DNA of 64,000 bases from MPNO01 sp965205995 (lineage in GTDB: Bacteria > Pseudomonadota > Alphaproteobacteria > MPNO01), in NCBI GenBank assembly GCA_965205995.1, contig OZ242200.1, forward strand, positions 3,038,001-3,102,000. The letters are read 5' to 3'. The position numbers and the translations under genes were made by a program. Below, one piece after another: positions 19,328-27,359 of the stretch. The notes under the pieces are model-generated. The model saw nothing but the letters and a program-made list of their open reading frames with translations. It made no database searches and was not told where the DNA came from. Position 1 is the first letter of the stretch. Each line of letters starts with the position of its first letter.

Positions 19328-20050
19328 ATGGCGGCAAGGAAGCGCGTACTCGTCACCGGGGCGAGCGGCGGGATCGGCGGCGCGATCGCCGAGGCGTTCG
19401 CGAGGGAGGGCGAAACCGTCATCGCGACGGGCCGCGACGCCGACAGGCTCGCCGCGCTCGTCGAGCGCTGCCGGGACGCGCCGGGCGGGATCGAGTCCGT
19501 CGCGGGCGACCTCGCGGACGAGGCCTTCGCCGCGCGGCTCGCCGCGGCGGCCGCGCCGGTCGATATCCTGGTCAACAGCGTCGGCTGGGTGCGCCACGCG
19601 CCGTTCCTCGAAAGCGACCCGGCCGATTGGGAGAAATCCTGGCGCATCAACGTCCATTCGATGCTGGTGCTGACCCGGCTGGTGGCCCGCGGCATGGCGG
19701 CGCGCAAGACCGGCCATATCGTCAATCTCGGCTCGGTTCTCGGCGACAGGGTCTACCGCTACACCCTGTTCTACGCCGCGACCAAGCACGCGCTGCGCGG
19801 CATTTGCCGGGGGCTCCGCCTCGAACTCGCCGAACACGGCATCAAGGTCACGGAAATCGCGCCGGGGCTGGTCGAGACCGGCCTGCTCGACGGCGTCGAC
19901 CATCCCGACGTGCTGGCGGCCTACGCGGCGCGCACCCACCCGCCGCTCCGCCCGGCCGACATCGCCGAGGCGGCGATCGCCGCGGCCGGCGCGTCGCCCA
20001 ACGCCTGTCCCGAGCTGGTCGTCGTCAACCCGATGGGCCAGACGATGTAG
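19328..20050 (+). CDS. SDR family oxidoreductase
   Basis: 240 residues, a classical short-chain dehydrogenase. The NAD(P)-binding TGASGGIGGAIAEAF is at residues 10-24, ILVNSVGW replaces the usual NNAG block, LGSVLG gives the catalytic Ser and FYAATKHAL the Tyr-x3-Lys pair. The arginine in ATGRDADR after strand 2 suggests NADP. ATG 19328 is preceded by GGGGGAGGAATC. It is the first gene of a rightward run with the peroxiredoxin-like gene 100 bases further on and an alpha/beta hydrolase after that. Confidence 0.87.
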   Translation: MAARKRVLVTGASGGIGGAIAEAFAREGETVIATGRDADRLAALVERCRDAPGGIESVAGDLADEAFAARLAAAAAPVDILVNSVGWVRHAPFLESDPADWEKSWRINVHSMLVLTRLVARGMAARKTGHIVNLGSVLGDRVYRYTLFYAATKHALRGICRGLRLELAEHGIKVTEIAPGLVETGLLDGVDHPDVLAAYAARTHPPLRPADIAEAAIAAAGASPNACPELVVVNPMGQTM

Positions 20051-20150
20051 GCGAAGGGAAGGCCGGCGCGACATTGCCACCGCCTCGCGGTTCTGACAAA
20101 ACCGGGGCAACGGCATCCCGCCGGAACGCTAGAGGAGGAAACGAGGGAAG

Positions 20151-20621
20151 ATGGCTGCGAAGCTCGGCATCGGGGATGCGTTCCCCGGCCTTCAACTCGA
20201 TCTGGTCGGCGGGGGCAGTCTGAGCCTGCCCGACGGGCTCGATACCAAATACAAGGTCATCCTGTTCTACCGGGGCCATTGGTGACCGTTCTGCCGCCGG
20301 CAGTTGGTCGGCTTCGAAAAGGAAAGAGAGACGCTTGAGGGCATGGGCGTCGGCCTGGTCGCGGCCAGCGTCGATCCGCTCGACAAGGCGGAAGAGGTCG
20401 CCGGCGAGGTCGGCTTCCCGGTCGGCTTCGGGGTGACCCGCGAGATCGCCGACAAGCTGGGCTCGTGGTGGGAAGACCGGCGCTCGATCGTCCAGCCGTC
20501 CGAGTTCCTGCTCAACGCCGACAACGAGGTGGTGCTGTCGTCCTACAGCGACGGCCCGCTCGGCCGGGTCGAGGGGTCGGACGTGGTCAAGCTGGTCAAC
20601 TTCTACGAATCCCGCAAGTAG
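20151..20621 (+). CDS. Peroxiredoxin-like thiol oxidoreductase, probable selenoprotein (Sec at codon 45)
   Basis: One frame of 156 codons from ATG 20151 (AGGAGG plus GAGGGAAG upstream) to TAG 20619-20621, with TGA at codon 45 (20283-20285). The context is LFYRGHW-TGA-PFCRRQL. In AhpC/TSA-type peroxiredoxin-like proteins this position is the active-site Cys of a WCPFC/WCPYC motif, so TGA replaces exactly the catalytic cysteine and leaves the second Cys (codon 48). The protein on both sides is intact. A bacterial SECIS-like hairpin lies at 20296-20312. Established knowledge: Sec in place of Cys is known in prokaryotic peroxiredoxin-like families. No selA, selB, selC or selD is in the window, so decoding depends on genes elsewhere. 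Role: reduction of peroxides or disulfides. Confidence 0.82.
20296..20312 (+). promoter_or_regulatory. Candidate SECIS element
   Basis: Hairpin GCCGGC (20296-20301), loop AGTTG (20302-20306), GTCGGC (20307-20312): six pairs including one G-U. The loop begins 16 bases after the TGA and carries G at its second position, which meets the usual bacterial SECIS rules. An overlapping shorter hairpin (20291-20303) competes with it. Confidence 0.6.
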
Positions 20622-20638
20622 CGCCGGGCGCAGCGCCG

Positions 20639-21457
20639 ATGGACAACCCCGAGATCGGCCGGACCGTCGATGCCGGGGGTGTCGCGACCAATCTGCTCGA
20701 CTCCGGCGACGGGCCGCCGGTCCTGCTGCTGCACGGCTCGGGGCCGGGGGTGACCGCCTGGGCCAACTGGCGCACGGTCCTCCCCCGGCTGGAAGACCGC
20801 TTCCGCGTCGTCGCGCCGGATATCGTCGGCTTCGGCTATACCGAGCGGCCGGCGGGCGCGGTCTATGCGATGGCCTATTGGCGCGACCACGCATTCGCCG
20901 TGCTCGATGCGCTCGGGATCGAGTCCTGCGGCATCGTCGGCAACTCCTTCGGCGGCGGGCTGGCGCTGGCGATGGCGGCGGCGCATCCCGAACGGGTCGA
21001 CCGGCTGGTGCTGATGGGCTCGGCCGGCTACCCGTTCCCGATCACCCCGGGGCTCGACGCGGTCTGGGGGTACGAGCCGTCGCCGGAGCGGATGCGGGAG
21101 CTGATCGGGCTGTTCGCCTGGGACTCCTCGATCGCCACCGACGACCTGGTCCGGCTGCGCTACGAGGCCAGCATCCGTCCCGGCTACCAGGAATCCTACG
21201 CCTCGATGTTCCCCGCGCCGCGCCAGCGCCATGTCGAGGCGATGGCGCAGAGCGAAGACGCGCTGCGCGGCCTCGCGCACGAGACCCTGATCGTGCATGG
21301 GCGGGACGACCGGATCATCCCGCTGGAGTCCAGCATCGCGCTGCACCGCCTGATCCCGCGCTCGCAGCTCCACGTCTTCGGACAATGCGGGCACTGGACC
21401 CAGATCGAGCGGAACCAGCGCTTCTGCCGCCTGGTCGCGGATTTCTTCGCCGAGTAG
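20639..21457 (+). CDS. Alpha/beta hydrolase, meta-cleavage-product hydrolase-like
   Basis: 272 residues. LLLHGSGPGVTAWANW near residue 30, the nucleophile elbow GNSFGGGLAL, HGRDDRIIPLE (catalytic Asp) and FGQCGHWTQIERNQRF (catalytic His) match C-C bond hydrolases of aromatic meta-cleavage pathways (BphD/TodF/CumD group). The start ATG 20639 is 18 bases after the selenoprotein stop, with no clear ribosome site, so translation may be coupled. No extradiol dioxygenase is adjacent, though VOC proteins occur at 41-43 kb. Substrate inferred from family only. Confidence 0.82.
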   Translation: MDNPEIGRTVDAGGVATNLLDSGDGPPVLLLHGSGPGVTAWANWRTVLPRLEDRFRVVAPDIVGFGYTERPAGAVYAMAYWRDHAFAVLDALGIESCGIVGNSFGGGLALAMAAAHPERVDRLVLMGSAGYPFPITPGLDAVWGYEPSPERMRELIGLFAWDSSIATDDLVRLRYEASIRPGYQESYASMFPAPRQRHVEAMAQSEDALRGLAHETLIVHGRDDRIIPLESSIALHRLIPRSQLHVFGQCGHWTQIERNQRFCRLVADFFAE

Positions 21458-22306
21458 TCAGGTCCCCCGGATCTCGTCGAGCACCGGCAGGATGTGCCGG
21501 CGGAAGGCCTCCGGGTTCTCGCTCATCGGGAAATGGCCGAGCCCGGGCATGATGTCGACGCGGGCGCCGGCGATCGCTCCGGCGGTGCGGATCGTGTCTT
21601 CCGGCGTGCAGGAATAGTCGTACTCGCCGGTCAGCAGATAAAGCGGGCAGCGCGCCGTGTCGATCAGCCGCGTGCGGTCGCGGTAGTCGGAATCCTCGCG
21701 GTAGAAATGGAGGTCGCCGCGGAACACGCCGGGGCCGCTTTGCAGATAGGCCCAGAGCGTTTCCCAGCGATGGATCTCCGGCGCCTGGGGCGCGACCAGC
21801 CCCGAGATCATCGCCGCGCAGACCTCCCCGCCATGCACGTCCGCGCGGTCGAGCCATTGGGCGTCGTACCACGGCGTCTGGTGGTCGGCCGCCTCGAGGC
21901 CGATCAGGGCGCGGAACCGCTCGGCATGGCGGGCGGCGATGTTGAGCACGATCCGCCCGCCGATCGAGCAGCCGAGCAGCACCGGGCGGTCGAGCTCCAG
22001 CGCATCGGCGACGGTCAGGATCGCCCCGGTATAGGCCTCGGTGGTGAGGCGGTATTCCTCGTCCTGGTAGCCCGGCGGCGGGAAGGACTTGCCGTGCCAC
22101 GGCATGTCGAAGGCGATCACCCGGTAGTGTTCGGTCACCGCCTCGTCGAGCATCAGGTGACGGTATTGCCGGCTGTCGGCGCCGGCGGTGTGGAGGCAGA
22201 GCAGCGGGATCCCCTGCCCCGCCTCCTCGAAGAACAGGCGGCACGGGCGGCCGCCGAGCGCGACGGTCGCGTAGCGCCCGGCGATCGGTTCGAACTCAAC
22301 CGCCAT
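21458..22306 (-). CDS. Alpha/beta hydrolase
   Basis: 282 residues. LLCLHTAGADSRQYRHL carries the oxyanion region, VLLGCSIGGRIVLNIA the nucleophile elbow with a G-C-S-I-G-G sequence, LTGEYDYSCTPEDT the Asp, and MPGLGHFPMSENPEAF the His. Its first codons overlap the end of the gene at 22296 by 11 bases, so the two are translated as a unit. Its stop abuts the stop of the convergent hydrolase gene (21457/21458). The reaction is unknown; the fold covers esterases, C-C hydrolases and lactonases. Confidence 0.83.
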   Translation of the reverse strand: MAVEFEPIAGRYATVALGGRPCRLFFEEAGQGIPLLCLHTAGADSRQYRHLMLDEAVTEHYRVIAFDMPWHGKSFPPPGYQDEEYRLTTEAYTGAILTVADALELDRPVLLGCSIGGRIVLNIAARHAERFRALIGLEAADHQTPWYDAQWLDRADVHGGEVCAAMISGLVAPQAPEIHRWETLWAYLQSGPGVFRGDLHFYREDSDYRDRTRLIDTARCPLYLLTGEYDYSCTPEDTIRTAGAIAGARVDIMPGLGHFPMSENPEAFRRHILPVLDEIRGT

Positions 22307-22700
22307 CGCCGCCTCCGAGCCCGGCGCGGCGCGGCGCCTCCAGCACCTCCTTGATATAGCGGAGGTTGGCCATCAGCGGGTGCAAATCGCCCTCGATCCG
22401 GGCGGTGCCGAACCGGGTCATCGCCAGCAAATCGTGATAGCCGGGCTCCGGCACTTTTTGCCAGAACCGGCGCCAGGCATCCGCCCCGGCGCGCACCGCG
22501 AAACGCCAGGAGCGCATGGGAGGCGGCGAAACCGCCACGTCGGCGATCGCACCCTCGCGCACCGCGACCAGCACCGGCAGGGCGCCGGCGCCGATCAGGA
22601 AGGCGGTCGACAAATGCCTGCCGCGCCTGACCAGCGCGATGTCCCCGTTGACCAAAGCCGGCAGGCGCTCGAACACCGCCGCGGCCTCTTCGTCGGTCAT
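22296..22700 (-). CDS. Small SCP2-like (sterol carrier) domain protein
   Basis: 134 residues. A beta-rich first half (ALVRRGRHLSTAFLIGAGALPVLVAVREG) and a final AMTRFGTARIEGDLHPLMANLRYIKEVLE helix are typical of SCP2-like lipid-binding proteins encoded beside catabolic enzymes; the assignment rests on this pattern alone. It overlaps the downstream hydrolase by 11 bases, indicating a two-gene leftward operon. It could bind a hydrophobic substrate or CoA ester for the hydrolase, but this is inference. Confidence 0.6.
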   Translation of the reverse strand: MTDEEAAAVFERLPALVNGDIALVRRGRHLSTAFLIGAGALPVLVAVREGAIADVAVSPPPMRSWRFAVRAGADAWRRFWQKVPEPGYHDLLAMTRFGTARIEGDLHPLMANLRYIKEVLEAPRRAGLGGGDGG

Positions 22701-22843
22701 TTTCCCTCCGATCGCTGTGGCGGCGGGACTGTACCCGGCGGGGGCGGTTCGACCAATCGGGAGGCGTGGACTGCGTGGCGCCGACCCGTGCGGGCGATGC
22801 GGATTCCCTTGACGCTCATCCCTGCCGAAGGCATATTCAACCC

Positions 22844-23209
22844 ATGCGTGAATGGCTGAAAAAGCACGGCGGTTACTGGACCTTCGGCCTCTTCCTTCTT
22901 GCTCTCCTCGGTACGGTGGGAGGGATGGGCGTCTGGGGTCTCAACGCGCAGGACGCCAGGCAGAACGCCAAGGTGGAGAAGGTGTCCGCCGTCGCCGAAT
23001 CCGCCATTCGCCGCGTCGAGGAAAAGGCCGAAACCGAGGTCAAGCGACTCGACAACCGGGTGGAAACCAACCTCGAACTGATCCGGCAGATAAGCGCCAG
23101 GCTCGACCGGATGGACGACAGGTTCGACCGGATGGACGTCAAGCTGGACCGGATGGACGCCAAGCTCGACACTCTGCTCATGCGGGTATCCGCGACCGCC
23201 GCGAATTAG
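22844..23209 (+). CDS. Small membrane-anchored coiled-coil protein
   Basis: 121 residues. One membrane helix (FGLFLLALLGTVGGMGVWGL, residues about 14-33) follows a short basic N-terminus; the rest is a long charged helix with near-heptad repeats. Three copies of a seven-residue unit, (R/K)LDRMD(D/A), occupy about residues 85-110, mirrored in DNA by repeated GACCGGATGGA words. A homotrimeric or membrane-tethered coiled coil is likely. Family unknown to me; such proteins are common as short hypothetical genes. It ends two bases before the convergent transporter gene. Confidence 0.65.
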   Translation: MREWLKKHGGYWTFGLFLLALLGTVGGMGVWGLNAQDARQNAKVEKVSAVAESAIRRVEEKAETEVKRLDNRVETNLELIRQISARLDRMDDRFDRMDVKLDRMDAKLDTLLMRVSATAAN

Positions 23210-23211
23210 CC

Positions 23212-24075
23212 CTACCGCGTCTCCGGCGGCGCGGTGCGGATGACGTAATAGGTCGCCCCGCAAATCACCGCGGCGCCGACCCAGATCCAGGCATCCGGCG
23301 CATCGCCGAACAGGAAGTACCCGGCGACCGCGGCGAAGGGGAGCTGCAGGTAATAGGCCGGCATGGCGATCGCGGTGGGCGCCATTGAGAGCGAGCGCGT
23401 GATGCCCTGCTGGGCGATGGCGGAGAACACGCCGATCGCGGCGAGCCACGGCACGTCCGCCCAGGACGGGGTCTGCCAGACCAGCGCCGTCGGCACCAGC
23501 GCGTAGAGGAATATCAGCCCGTACATGTAGAAGACGATCGCGTTGGGATCTTCGGCGCCGGCGAGGAACCGGGTCGCGGTATTGACCGCCCCGAAGGCGA
23601 GCGCGACGAACAGCATGATCAGCGCCGGCCATGACGCGGTCTCGAAACCGGGGCGGATGACGATCAGCGCGCCGGCGAAGCCGACCAGGATGGCGATCCC
23701 GCGCCCCAGCCCCACCTTCTCCCCGAGGAAGATCGCGGCCAGCAGCACGGTGCAGAGGACCGACAGGAACAAGAGCGCCGTGATATCCGCGGCCGGGGTG
23801 AACCGGGCCGCGTAGAACAGGGCCGACATGCCGACGAAGGCGGCCAGCCCGCGGATCAGGTGCATCGCGGGGTTGTGGGTGCGCAGCCCGCCCGGCCCGC
23901 GCGCGAACAGCCAGGGCAGGAGGCAGGCCACCGCGCCGCCGGTCTGGAAGAAGGCGATCTCGACCGACGGCAGATGGTTCACCCGGCGCGCGGCGACGAT
24001 CAGCATGGCGAAGAAAAAAGCGGCGAGCGTCATCCACGCGACGCCCCGCAGCGTGCTCGACGAGCGACCGGACAC
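23212..24075 (-). CDS. EamA/DMT family transporter
   Basis: About 287 residues with ten predicted membrane helices in two EamA repeats, the usual size for drug/metabolite transporters. FLGEKVGLGRGIAILVGFAG is the conserved end of the first repeat, and the second repeat includes PAYYLQLPFAAVAGYFLFGD. GTG 24075 is the best in-frame start, though no clear ribosome site precedes it. The FAH-family gene lies 35 bases upstream on the same strand, so the pair may be one unit (enzyme plus permease). Substrate unknown. Confidence 0.83.
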   Translation of the reverse strand: MSGRSSSTLRGVAWMTLAAFFFAMLIVAARRVNHLPSVEIAFFQTGGAVACLLPWLFARGPGGLRTHNPAMHLIRGLAAFVGMSALFYAARFTPAADITALLFLSVLCTVLLAAIFLGEKVGLGRGIAILVGFAGALIVIRPGFETASWPALIMLFVALAFGAVNTATRFLAGAEDPNAIVFYMYGLIFLYALVPTALVWQTPSWADVPWLAAIGVFSAIAQQGITRSLSMAPTAIAMPAYYLQLPFAAVAGYFLFGDAPDAWIWVGAAVICGATYYVIRTAPPETR

Positions 24076-24110
24076 CGGATTGGAGAGGGGGATGCCCGGC
24101 CCTGCTTGCC

Positions 24111-25073
24111 CTAGCCCGCTTGAAGCGTGTTGCTGAGCCGGCCGATGTTTTCGACCTCGACCTCGATGGTGTCGCCCGGCTTCATGAACAGCTTCGGGTC
24201 GCGGCCGAAGCCGACGCCGGCGGGCGAGCCGGTGGTGAACAGATCGCCGGGCTCGAACCGGTACCATCGGGAGAAATAAGAGAGGATTTCGGCGACGCCG
24301 AAGATCAGGTCGTCGGTCCCGGTCGACTGGACGACCTCGCCGTTGAGCGTGGTGGCGAGCTGGAGGTCGTGCGGGTCGGCGATCTCGTCGGCGGTCGCCA
24401 CCACCGGGCCCGAGGGGGTGAAGCCCGGCAGCTGCTTGCCCATGATGTTGCGTTCCCAGGCCTGGATGGCGCCGAACTTGCCCTCGGCGTTGAACACCTC
24501 GCCCACCCAGTCGCGGGCGGAAACGTCGTTGCAGATCGTGTAGCCGCCGATATAGGACATCGCGTCCTCGACCCCGACATTGTGGCAGCGCCGCCCGACC
24601 ACGAAGGTGAACTCGCCCTCGAAATCGATCATCGACGGGCATTGCGGCGGCACCGGGATCGGCTTGCCGGAGCCGGTCAGCGAACACGCCGCCTTGATGA
24701 AGGCGGTCGGGTTGGAGGGGGTGGGGGTGCCCGACATCTCGGCCAGATGGCGCCGGTAGTTGAGCCCCTCGGAGAGAATCAGATTGGGGTTGGGGATCGG
24801 CGCGAGAAGCGGCGCATCGTCGAAATCTCTCAGCGCGCCGGTTTCGCGAAGCCGGTCCCGGTCGGCGCCGGCCATGGCGTCCACCGCGTCGACCGTCCGC
24901 CGCACCGCCTCGAGCCCGCCGTCGCCGGCGGCGAAGATCCCGCGCACGCTGTCGGGCACCTCGCGGGCCGGCGCCACCGTATCGGCGGCCAGCACGAGGT
25001 CGAGCGCCGTCTCTTCGTCGATCAGCACCGCAGGGTGGCCCGGACCGCCGGTGTCGAGCGTCAGCAATTTCAT
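24111..25073 (-). CDS. Fumarylacetoacetate hydrolase family protein
   Basis: 320 residues. The C-terminal FAH domain is clear: ILSEGLNYRRHLAEM, the acidic metal ligands in DFEGEFTFVVGRRCHNV, GYTICNDVSARDW and LFTTGSPAGVGFGRDP with FMKPGDTIEVEVENIG at the end. Members cleave C-C bonds of beta-diketo acids, or act as hydratases and decarboxylases in aromatic meta-pathways. ATG 25073 follows GGGAGAACGGGA. A ~70-residue N-terminal domain precedes the core, common in this subfamily. Confidence 0.87.
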   Translation of the reverse strand: MKLLTLDTGGPGHPAVLIDEETALDLVLAADTVAPAREVPDSVRGIFAAGDGGLEAVRRTVDAVDAMAGADRDRLRETGALRDFDDAPLLAPIPNPNLILSEGLNYRRHLAEMSGTPTPSNPTAFIKAACSLTGSGKPIPVPPQCPSMIDFEGEFTFVVGRRCHNVGVEDAMSYIGGYTICNDVSARDWVGEVFNAEGKFGAIQAWERNIMGKQLPGFTPSGPVVATADEIADPHDLQLATTLNGEVVQSTGTDDLIFGVAEILSYFSRWYRFEPGDLFTTGSPAGVGFGRDPKLFMKPGDTIEVEVENIGRLSNTLQAG

Positions 25074-25256
25074 TCCCGTTCTCCCGATGCGGGTTTGCGC
25101 GGCCGGCATTCTAGCCCCGCCGGCCGGGTTCGAGCCATCGCCGCGGGGCGGGCGATCCGGTTGGCAAATCGAGGTCTTGCCAATGCGTGGCGCCCGACCG
25201 ATATGGACTCGGATGGAGGCGGGCCGACGCCCTGTCCGCTGCCAACGGAGAAACAG

Positions 25257-26015
25257 ATGCCCAAGTTCATGAAACGCCTGCCTGCCGTTCTCGCCCTCGC
25301 CCCGGTTCTCGGCGCGCTTGCATTGGGGCCGCAGACGGCCCGCGCCGACAGCCCTACGGTGGTCGAGCTGTTCACCTCGCAGGGCTGCTATTCCTGCCCG
25401 CCGGCCGAGCGTTTCCTCGGTGAGCTGGCCAACCGCGACGGGATCCTCGCGCTCGAATTCCACGTCGACTACTGGGACGATCTGGTCCATGGCGCGGCCG
25501 GCAAGTGGAAGGACCCGTTCTCGGACCCCGCCTACACCGCGCGCCAGCGCGACTACAACGTACAGATCCGAAAGCGCGCGGGGGTTTATACCCCGCAGAT
25601 GATCGTCGATGGCAAATTCGAGGTCGTCGGCAGCCGCGTGGGCGCCGTGGAGAACGTCATCGAGGATGCGGAGAGCCGCAGCGGCAAGCGCGTCAAGGTC
25701 GCCGCGAAGCCGATTGGGGGCGGGCTGAAGGTCTCGCTGAAGGACGGCCCCGGCCGTTCGGGCGGGGTCTGGCTGGTGTCCTTCCTGAGGCAGGAGGCCA
25801 CCCGCGTGCTGCGCGGCGAGAACCAGGGCAAGCAGCTGGTCAGCCACCACATCGTCACCGACATGCGCCGCATCGGCGACTGGGACGGCGAGGACAAGAC
25901 GATCGATGTCGCATCGGTACCGAACGACGAGAAGACGGGCTGCGCGGTGCTGGTGCAGGCGGGCGACGCGGGGCCGATCCTCGGCGCGGCGCAATGCCCG
26001 GTGACGGGCTCGTGA
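25257..26015 (+). CDS. Exported DUF1223 (thioredoxin-fold) protein
   Basis: 252 residues with a signal peptide (KRLPAVLALAPVLGALALG, cleavage near ARA-DS at residue 30). VVELFTSQGCYSCPPAERFL is the DUF1223 hallmark: a thioredoxin-like CxxC (Cys-Tyr-Ser-Cys) right after the first strand; FHVDYWDDLVH and GVYTPQMIVDG (the cis-Pro loop) follow. DUF1223 proteins are periplasmic and of unknown function, probably redox-active. GGAG precedes ATG 25257. Single rightward gene. Confidence 0.85.
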   Translation: MPKFMKRLPAVLALAPVLGALALGPQTARADSPTVVELFTSQGCYSCPPAERFLGELANRDGILALEFHVDYWDDLVHGAAGKWKDPFSDPAYTARQRDYNVQIRKRAGVYTPQMIVDGKFEVVGSRVGAVENVIEDAESRSGKRVKVAAKPIGGGLKVSLKDGPGRSGGVWLVSFLRQEATRVLRGENQGKQLVSHHIVTDMRRIGDWDGEDKTIDVASVPNDEKTGCAVLVQAGDAGPILGAAQCPVTGS

Positions 26016-26046
26016 ACCGGAGCTATGCCGAGGCGCGCAGCGCGGC

Positions 26047-26208
26047 CTAGAGCCAGCCCAGGAAATAGGCCGCGCCCGGCAGGCAGACCGCCATCAGGAC
26101 GCACCACCAGATCGCGGCGGTCCTGAGCGGGATCGGCCGCCCGACCCGGTCGTCGGGCCGCGCAAGATGCATCTTGACCGCGGCCCTGATCCGCCAGGTG
26201 TCGGTCAC
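26047..26208 (-). CDS. Small single-span membrane protein
   Basis: 53 residues from GTG 26208, with GGGAGA seven bases upstream. A polar, basic N-terminal half (VKMHLARPDDRVGRPIPL) is followed by one hydrophobic helix (AIWWCVLMAVCLPGAAYFLG) to the end. It begins 28 bases after the stop of the frameshifted gene at 26237, suggesting co-transcription. Unknown family; support is the ribosome site, protein-like composition and position. Confidence 0.45.
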   Translation of the reverse strand: MTDTWRIRAAVKMHLARPDDRVGRPIPLRTAAIWWCVLMAVCLPGAAYFLGWL

Positions 26209-26236
26209 CGGCGGTCTCCCGGAATTTGCGCGCGGC

Positions 26237-27233
26237 TCATCGTACCCGCTTCGCCTTCGCGCGGCCGGAATCGGCGGCCGGCTCGATGAAGATGTCGTCC
26301 ACCGGGAGGCGCTTTCGGATCAGCCCGCATTCGTGCGAATAGCCGATCGCGGTTTCGAGATTGCGGCGGTTGGCCTCGCCGAGTCCGTACTGCCAGGGAT
26401 CCTCGCCGCCGAAGAACGCGATCTCCTCGTCGCGATAGCTCGTATACCAGGCGAGCGGGACGATCCGCGGGTTGCGCAGCCTGGCATAGGAGGCGGCTTT
26501 CGATGCCTCGAAGGCGTCGATCAGGTTTTGCGCGAGCCAGGGATGGGCGTCGACCAGCTCCTTCCGGATCGCGGTCACGTGCATGATCGGGAATATCCCG
26601 GTGCGCTTGAAATAGTCCCGCTCGATATCGGCGTAGTTCTCGAACAGCCGCCCCACCCGCGGATCGCCGACGACGATGGGGTCGATCAGATCGGCATGCA
26701 GGCAGGCATCGATCTCGCCCTCGGCCAGCATGTCCTCGACCCGCCTGCCGGCCGGTGCGCGTTCCAGCGTGAGGTCGGGACCGGGGGTGAACGCCACGTC
26801 CTCGATCAGCTCGGACACCCATGTCACCGCGGTATGGGGCACGCCGTATTCATGCTCCAGCATGCCGCGCAGCCAGAGGATCGCCGTGGTCTGGAAGGTC
26901 TTTATCCCGATCCGCTTGCCGATCAGATCCCCGGGCTCGCTTATGCCGGAAGCGGTGTTGATGAAGACGAAACCGTGGCGGAAGCGCCGGTGGAGGAAGA
27001 CCGGTATGGCCTCCAGCGGATAGTCCTGGTCCCTGGCGACCAGATAGGACGACAGCGAGAGCTCGCAGATATCGAAGTCGCGGTTTCTCAGCATGCGCCA
27101 GTGCCGGGTGGACGAATCCATGTCGGTCAGCACGTTCAGCGCCACCCCGTCGGGCGCCACCGCTCCCCTCCTTGAGGGCGCGGATGCTCTCGTAGTCGCC
27201 GGTCGCCAGCGTCAGGTTGAGCTCGTTCGCCAA
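26237..27233 (-). pseudogene. 4,5-dihydroxyphthalate decarboxylase-like / NMT1-like binding protein, frameshifted
   Basis: The opening ANELNLTLATGDYESIRALKEG (TTG 27233 behind AGGGAGGAATCA) matches the start of 4,5-dihydroxyphthalate decarboxylase-like periplasmic-binding-fold proteins, and the rest of the family, APDGVALNVL through FDICELSLSSYLV to the end, lies in another frame. One extra base within the G-rich run at about 27160-27166 separates them. The downstream part alone could start at GTG 27160 (307 residues). In the family this fold is either a decarboxylase or an ABC-type solute receptor. The lesion may be recent decay or a homopolymer error. A flavin monooxygenase gene lies divergently at 27360. 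Confidence 0.72.
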
Positions 27234-27359
27234 TGATTCCTCCCTGTCGGGAACCGCCTGGCGGCCATCTTAGGGGATCGCCGCGATGGACCCCATAGCG
27301 GCGAATCCGTAGTATTCCGCAATCGTTGTGCGCGCGTTCCGCGAACCCGGCTCGACCCG

